From Homalodisca vitripennis (taxonomy: Eukaryota; Arthropoda; Insecta; Hemiptera; Cicadellidae): a stretch of DNA of 64,000 nucleotides. Shown in pieces: positions 61,619 to 64,000 of the stretch. The number at the start of each line of letters is the position of its first letter. The first letter of the stretch is position 1. Both the position numbers and the translations under genes were made by a program. The stretch covers positions 70,253,501 through 70,317,500 of the forward strand of contig NC_060215.1 of NCBI RefSeq assembly GCF_021130785.1, given 5' to 3'. The notes under the pieces are model-generated. The model was not told where the DNA came from. It did no database searches and was given only the letters and a program-made list of their open reading frames with translations.

Positions 61619-62644
61619 GCTAAATAATGCATACTATATATCAGTCAAATAAAACTCTGGACATGCTCTATAGAGGAACGTGGCAAAATCAGGCTTTACA
61701 GTTAATTCAGAAACAGAAGTGAATAAGAATACATGTCTGTGTTACATTAAAGTTTTTGCACAAGTGACACATATTAAATTGAGAGGTTAAAAGTATTGTA
61801 TTATGTTTTCATTGAAAGTCAGTGATTATATAAATGTAGTGCTATAGCTCAGATTCAATTGCAAAAGGTTTTCGAAAGGCTTGCTAGTGGTGTCATGAAA
61901 CTGGATATGTAAAACTTGATCATAACTTGAACTTGATCATAACTTCAGAAAGAGCTGTATAAAAGAGTCTCCATGCCACTGCAGGAAAGGGTTTAGTAGA
62001 GTTTCCTAATCAACTGAAGCACTAGAACTCAACAATAAAGAATACTAAAACTTTACTCTAGAAGGATACCTGCAAACAATACAATATATTACAAGGAATT
62101 TAGAAAATATAATACATAAGTTATTTTAATGTTGTTTTGCAGATAAAAGGTATAAAGAGACAGTGAAATGCATCATGCACAAGGAAACTGTTGACTCTAC
62201 TATGCAGTGTACCTCAGTTTATCTCTCATTGATGGTACACCATTATTCTCAATAATCTTGAAAATAGTATATTTTTGTTATTTCAAAAACGTTACATTTC
62301 ATGAACCAATGGTAAAAATAGGGTCTCTTAATTAAACAGGATTGTTCGCTGGTCACATGTCTAAACATGATCCGTACATTTGTAAATATATTTAGGCTAT
62401 ACATAAATAACTTGCAAACTGGGATGTAAATTATTGTTGATCATAATTTGTGGCAGGTATGTGGTACCCAAGCCTAGATCAGAGTGCACCAAGGGAGAGC
62501 AGTTGGTGGTCACGTTTGCTGCTGGTTATATTGCCGGTGTCTTCTGTGCCATTGTCTCTCACCCTGCCGACACTGTAGTCTCCAAACTTAACCAAGACAA
62601 GGGTGCGACAGCAGTGGATGTTGCCAAGAAACTTGGATTTGCTG
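41267..62644 (+). CDS. SLC25A3: mitochondrial phosphate carrier, six of about seven coding exons, 3'-incomplete
   Basis: Six exons join in phase to 904 coding bases, 301 residues plus one base; the family is about 360 residues, so the last exon lies past the right edge. The product is an inner-membrane carrier that brings phosphate into the mitochondrial matrix for ATP synthesis. Three carrier repeats are visible through their signatures: PLDLVK at residues 77-82, PMESAK at 174-179 and PADTVV at 275-280, the third being the less regular one usual for this carrier. Other hallmark blocks are CGLGGILSCGITHTMVVPLD, GWAPTFFGYSLQG, YLAASASAEFFADIALSP, PLWMRQIPYTMMKF and TFAAGYIAGVFCAIVSHPAD. No stop or shift occurs. 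The gene spans over 21 kb because introns 1 and 3 hold transposon remains. Confidence 0.96.
41918..42345 (+). repeat. unclassified dispersed repeat, copy C, in SLC25A3 intron 1
   Basis: Same orientation again and the most diverged of the three. Shared blocks are AAGTCCTGAAAGGATCTTTG, TTTAGGATGGACAAGG, GGAGGCTAGCTCTA and ATGCTGCTCCTGGACATTCC, ending AACCAGAAGTGAA. The central part has been rearranged or lost. Confidence 0.7.
42346..48487 (+). other. rest of SLC25A3 intron 1
   Basis: Intronic sequence without a gene. It holds a perfect palindrome ACAGGTATACCTGT near 43252, a purine-rich tract at 47050-47187 and otherwise AT-rich DNA. Short open frames here have no recognisable content. Confidence 0.6.
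47050..47187 (+). repeat. purine-rich tract
   Basis: About 138 bases that are almost all A and G on the plus strand, mostly GGA, GAA and GGGA units with a few T and C interruptions. Such tracts can form triplex DNA. They also occur as microsatellite-like sequence. Confidence 0.85.
48488..48648 (+). CDS. SLC25A3: SLC25A3 coding exon 2
   Basis: 161 bases, acceptor TTTTGTAG|AAAGCT and donor TTCAAG|GTAATA. It codes residues 47-100, including the first transmembrane segment and the first carrier signature PLDLVKCRIQ (77-86), and ends in YKSVFHGFK. In vertebrates this part of the protein is covered by mutually exclusive exons (3A/3B); I saw no second version nearby. Confidence 0.95.
48701..48771 (+). 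mobile_element. truncated LINE 3' end with (TCTATTG)n tail
   Basis: Just after exon 2 the intron has GCTAATAAAGAAGTTTG and then TCTATTG repeated about three times (48751-48771). This is the same design as the ends of the LINE copies, so a very short 3' remnant is likely. It is in sense orientation and carries an AATAAA hexamer about 90 bases inside the intron. Confidence 0.5.
48960..49040 (+). mobile_element. LINE reverse transcriptase relic in SLC25A3 intron 2
   Basis: One frame reads FGVP, stop, GLCLGPLLFLLSLNDL, which fits the reverse transcriptase block GVPQGSVLGPLLF with the Gln codon changed to a stop. Flanking sequence is too decayed to follow. Confidence 0.55.
49362..49436 (+). CDS. 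SLC25A3: SLC25A3 coding exon 3, followed by a GC donor
   Basis: 75 bases, acceptor TTTTAACAG|GTAACA, residues 101-125 (VTLKEDGMKGLAKGWAPTFF and GYSLQ). The exon must end at CAG 49436, because the next exon continues GLCKFG exactly. The intron therefore begins GCAAGT, a GC-AG intron with an otherwise perfect donor. Confidence 0.93.
49940..50035 (+). mobile_element. possible LINE 3' end
   Basis: GACAATAAAAATGATTTAGATTTGTATGATTT near 50005-50030 has a polyadenylation hexamer followed by loose GATTT units, like the LINE tails in the window. The upstream part is not recognisable. Confidence 0.3.
50101..50132 (+). repeat. (AT)n microsatellite
   Basis: AT repeat with one TTT interruption, within SLC25A3 intron 3. 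Confidence 0.95.
52321..52878. mobile_element. possible piggyBac-like non-autonomous element
   Basis: The left end reads AACCCTTTCAGCAC and the reverse complement of the right end reads TTAACACTTTCACCG, which recalls piggyBac-type ends with TTAA sites. The left site is TTAT rather than TTAA. The inside has no coding frame and holds a minus-strand LINE 3' end. The match is short, so this may be chance. Confidence 0.25.
52655..52725 (-). mobile_element. truncated LINE 3' end, antisense to SLC25A3
   Basis: On the minus strand: GAATAAAGAATATTTTGACT and then TTGATTTTGAAC, a hexamer with a TTGACT-like tail similar to that of LINE copy 2 (55.6-57.7 kb). Only the last tens of bases are preserved. 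Confidence 0.45.
53321..53372 (+). repeat. (TA)n microsatellite
   Basis: About 52 bases of TA repeat with one slip. It is long enough to extrude a cruciform and to vary in length. Confidence 0.95.
54278..55276 (-). pseudogene. mariner transposon relic, 3'-truncated
   Basis: On the minus strand the element begins near 55276 with ACGAGGTCTGTCCAAAAAGT, a mariner-type terminal repeat. The start ATG at 55082 reads MTKLVEQRICIKFCKKLGHS, then a frameshift near 55020 leads to GDVSMGDTQIKEWFRRFKNG and DDRSGRPSTA. After another shift near 54830 come LTVRELEEDLGIPKSSV and AGDESWVYGYD (first catalytic Asp). A third shift near 54480 leads to YQDGVIHHEYVPGG and HHDNAPAHSS (second Asp). The protein stops at LIQRFFI near 54278, before the third catalytic block, and no left terminal repeat is seen. 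The copy is dead and truncated. It lies in SLC25A3 intron 3, antisense to the gene. Confidence 0.85.
55277..55589. other. spacer between the mariner relic and LINE copy 2
   Basis: About 310 bases of intron with no recognisable frame. The left part of LINE copy 2 could begin anywhere here. Confidence 0.4.
55590..57697 (+). mobile_element. 5'-truncated LINE (copy 2) with (TTTGACT)n tail
   Basis: The recognisable coding part starts shortly after a TAA near 55585 with KINWYNDKLAEDRNV. The 3' end is GATCAATGGCAATAAAGTAT and then four TTTGACT units (about 57672-57697). It is in sense orientation in SLC25A3 intron 3. No endonuclease or first ORF remains. Confidence 0.85.
55657..57537 (+). CDS. non-LTR reverse transcriptase, ORF2 remnant
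   Basis: A 626-codon frame from an internal ATG; it is open for about 24 more codons upstream. Motifs in order are YRPVSIVPIFSKILE (about residue 206), FGFRPGRSTTSAVL (about 244), LLDLSKAFDCV with the first catalytic Asp (about 278), GVPQGSVLGPFFF (about 336) and IYADDTSLF (about 361). The C-terminus ends NNPFYSVEEFL. Jockey/CR1-like by style. The frame is intact, implying a recent insertion, but the endonuclease is missing. Copy 1 at 8010-9869 is its relative. Confidence 0.88.
   Translation: MAEDRNVMLNFFNVYKCLRDRGSEQTPVAYNVYLASKRTYRSNLTTAKRQAYEQYIETSANSCKAAWEIINLEKSPASSKDIYLDPELTNQFFLDSVTELSNNLPQNNSPFMDLLGNIPVPPNSFQWKEIKPDDLVKMVSKLSNSKSMDYYWLSNNIIKKTIHEIKRPLAIVFNKCLEAGFFPDSLKVSKVIPIYKKGDKDKPQSYRPVSIVPIFSKILETIMHQQLFLYFEYFNLLSESQFGFRPGRSTTSAVLEVVSHTLVAFERRESTALSLLDLSKAFDCVPFDSIIQKLKYYGISESACQIITSYLSDRKQFVSIKGCNSSMKEVTIGVPQGSVLGPFFFTVIINDLSVNLNVNSVIYADDTSLFSSNRYLDVLQTEIENAQTGALNWFTSNKLHCNPEKTQNLLLSLTSKEKPHPVKLLGFVIDSILTWAQHVNNVCIKISRVSYLLWKLRALISIEHLRSSYFALFQSHLSYGLILWGHSSGVSDILIIQKKVVRTLCGARYLEHCRPLFIQAKILTVINLYIYHILIYTKTNLHLFFTRQHFHCHLTRFSHKLDLPQHRLSKTGSSHQVNCVKFFNKLHVSAHDTPLSNFKHKLTTWLQNNPFYSVEEFLQTDVCLIF
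57698..59554 (+). other. last part of SLC25A3 intron 3
   Basis: AT-rich intron sequence, no gene or clear element. A weak AATAAAGATTGAAAAC near 59289 could be one more LINE 3' end. Confidence 0.5.
59555..59716 (+). CDS. SLC25A3: SLC25A3 coding exon 4
   Basis: 162 bases, acceptor GTTGTAG|GGGCTG and donor GCCAAG|GTAAGG. It codes residues 126-179, GLCKFGLYEVFK through YLAASASAEFFADIALSP to MESAK, ending in the second carrier signature. It lies 10.1 kb after exon 3. Confidence 0.95.
59717..61231 (+). other. SLC25A3 intron 4
   Basis: Contains a 108-codon open frame at 60167-60493 with no recognisable similarity and ordinary AT-rich composition, which I take as chance, and a (TA)n run at 60860-60879. 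Confidence 0.5.
61232..61410 (+). CDS. SLC25A3: SLC25A3 coding exon 5
   Basis: 179 bases, acceptor TTTTAG|GTACGG and donor TACAA|GTGAGT. It codes residues 180-238 and two bases of codon 239: VRIQTQPGFVSTLREALP, then GFYKSLVPLWMRQIPYTMMK and FACFEKTIELLY. Confidence 0.95.
61586..61616 (+). repeat. poly(A) run
   Basis: About 31 A in a row within SLC25A3 intron 5. It could be the tail of a retroposed sequence, but nothing recognisable precedes it. Confidence 0.9.
62457..62644 (+). CDS. SLC25A3: SLC25A3 coding exon 6
   Basis: 188 bases, acceptor TGGCAG|GTATGT and donor GCTG|GTGAGT. It codes residues 239-301, KYVVPKPRSECTKGEQLVV, then AAGYIAGVFCAIVSHPADTV and SKLNQDKG, ending LGFAG. It leaves phase 1, so the missing last exon must supply two bases first. 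Confidence 0.95.
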
Positions 62645-64000
62645 GTGAGTAAAATTAGTTAGTCATTTGAGTTATTTGTCACCAAAGTATAATTTTCTTT
62701 CTCATATAACATGATATTCTCCTGTAAAAATAAATACTGTGACTTTTTCTAATCCTAATCATTCCAGTACTAACATCTGGTTTTACCAGACATTGAAAAA
62801 GTATGCAAACATGCCAAACAGTGACCAATATAAGCTCCATCTACAGCATCTACAGCATGCCAGTATGTGATTTTACTGACGTGATTTTTCTCATAAAGGA
62901 TCACTAAAGATTATTTAGATTTACAAGCAATAAAAATGGTTGTTGATAAAGATTATTTAAATGCGTGAAGTTGTGAGTGATGTTTCCATTGCTTACAATA
63001 ATGGTGAAAGTGACAGTGATCTTAGGTTAGCCCACTGTTTGACATGATTGAAATAGATTTTAGATGTTTGCCTGTGGTTCTCGTATTATTTTACATGTGC
63101 TTTGTTGAGCATTTGAAAAAGATAATTATTGATGTACTTCTGATTAAACTTGATGCTTCTTTGAAAATATAAATGTTAGTGTAAATAAAAGAAATTATCA
63201 TATCTGACTAAATGACTCTGAAATTCTACCTAAAGCAAGTTAAATTGCTTTTCAATAACACACAAGGTTTTGAGTTGACATGTTTTCCATACATGTATAA
63301 CAATTTTAACCATAACACAACAAATTTTCATGTACTAAAATTAGGGGACTTAACCATAGATGACACAAACCTACAACCATTCTTTGAACAAGGGAAACTT
63401 GATGGAAAGTCCAATGCCTTGTCCTCATCAACAAAAGTAAGGGATATACCACCCACCTTGTATACTGCACATAAGTGCTAATTCTATTTTAACAGAGGAC
63501 TCATTTGGTGGAGAATAAATTATCTGGTTCCAGGTAAACTGGAAAGACATCAAGACAGTTAGGTTTGGTATCTCAGCATGAGGTTGATATATACATATGT
63601 ATAAGATATGAGAAACCAGACACCATTGGTAGACTATATCCGTACTACAATGTAGCCGGCACCAACTATAGTTAGTTATACCTGCCAATTAAATATGGAA
63701 GTTAACAAATATTTCAATAAAATGTGATTATTTACTGGTATCTTGAGAAGAAAAGCATCAAGGCAGCATAGTGTTACCTGAAATACTAGAAGAACTAGAA
63801 CTAATAATGCTATGAAATAGTATATCCCATCACTTTATCTACCCTTTCCCAGTTTTATTTTTTAGCAAAGCTCTTATCAGTGTCTATTATTCAGTACCTA
63901 GGTCAATTTTCACAGTTTTTGATACAAAACTGAACTATTTTAATATACAATTTTCATACTACTTTCACTATAACACACAGCCTATTAATGGTGTTTTAAA
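62645..64000 (+). other. start of SLC25A3 intron 6, to the window edge
   Basis: No block matching the expected last exon (the family's third-repeat helix, about 55 residues) occurs here in any frame. The 89-codon frame at 63212-63481 is low-similarity AT-rich sequence. The terminal exon must lie to the right of the window. Confidence 0.6.

Noticed and set aside
63212..63481. 89-codon open frame near the right edge
   Set aside because: It does not match the missing last exon of the phosphate carrier or any family I know, and is AT-rich chance sequence.
1..64000. CRISPR arrays, bacterial operons, phage or integrated viral genes
   Set aside because: The window has spliced nuclear genes and eukaryotic transposons; no regularly spaced repeats, ribosome-binding sites or viral proteins were seen, and all reverse transcriptases are of the non-LTR type.

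Overview
The window looks like animal nuclear DNA, most probably from an insect. It is strongly AT-rich, its host genes are split by GT-AG introns, and most of the rest is decayed transposons. The phosphate carrier reads like insect orthologues and the transposon relics are of kinds common in insects. A sap-feeding bug (Hemiptera) would fit, but I cannot fix the order from sequence alone.

Two host genes are supported, in divergent orientation, with about 18.5 kb of transposon-filled DNA between their start codons. On the minus strand, 22776 down to 14486, four exons join in phase into a complete 397-residue type II membrane protein. It matches ribitol xylosyltransferase 1 (RXYLT1/TMEM5), the Golgi enzyme that adds xylose to the ribitol-phosphate chain of alpha-dystroglycan. 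On the plus strand, 41267 to 62644, six exons encode the first 301 residues of the mitochondrial phosphate carrier (SLC25A3 type). The last exon, about 55 residues by family length, lies beyond the right edge. Its third intron opens with a GC rather than a GT donor and is 10 kb long because a mariner relic and a long LINE copy sit inside it.

Layout: 1-5.86 kb, AT-rich with no supported gene. 5.87-10.52 kb, a decayed DNA transposon with imperfect inverted ends, split by a 5'-truncated LINE whose 619-codon reverse transcriptase frame is still open. 11.86-13.9 kb, a frameshifted hAT transposase (KIAA1586/ZBED-like) on the minus strand. 14.4-22.8 kb, RXYLT1, with a broken LINE in its third intron. 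23.65-26.84 kb, one Tc1/mariner-like element inserted in another, with a LINE 3' end on top. 29.3-30.2 kb, a CpG-rich, repeat-bearing island. 31.2-32.9 and 35.1-36.35 kb, two more broken LINEs. 38.0-42.3 kb, a LINE relic, a near-perfect 58-bp hairpin and three copies of an unclassified repeat of about 450 bp. 41.3-64 kb, the phosphate carrier gene with its transposon-laden introns.

The two host genes share no obvious pathway. The unifying theme is transposon turnover: at least two insertions of one element inside another, and a series of LINE 3' ends that finish in different short tandem repeats instead of poly(A). I did not find a new multi-gene system. The strongest candidates for something undescribed are the three-copy repeat, the hairpin and the transposon at 5.87-10.52 kb.
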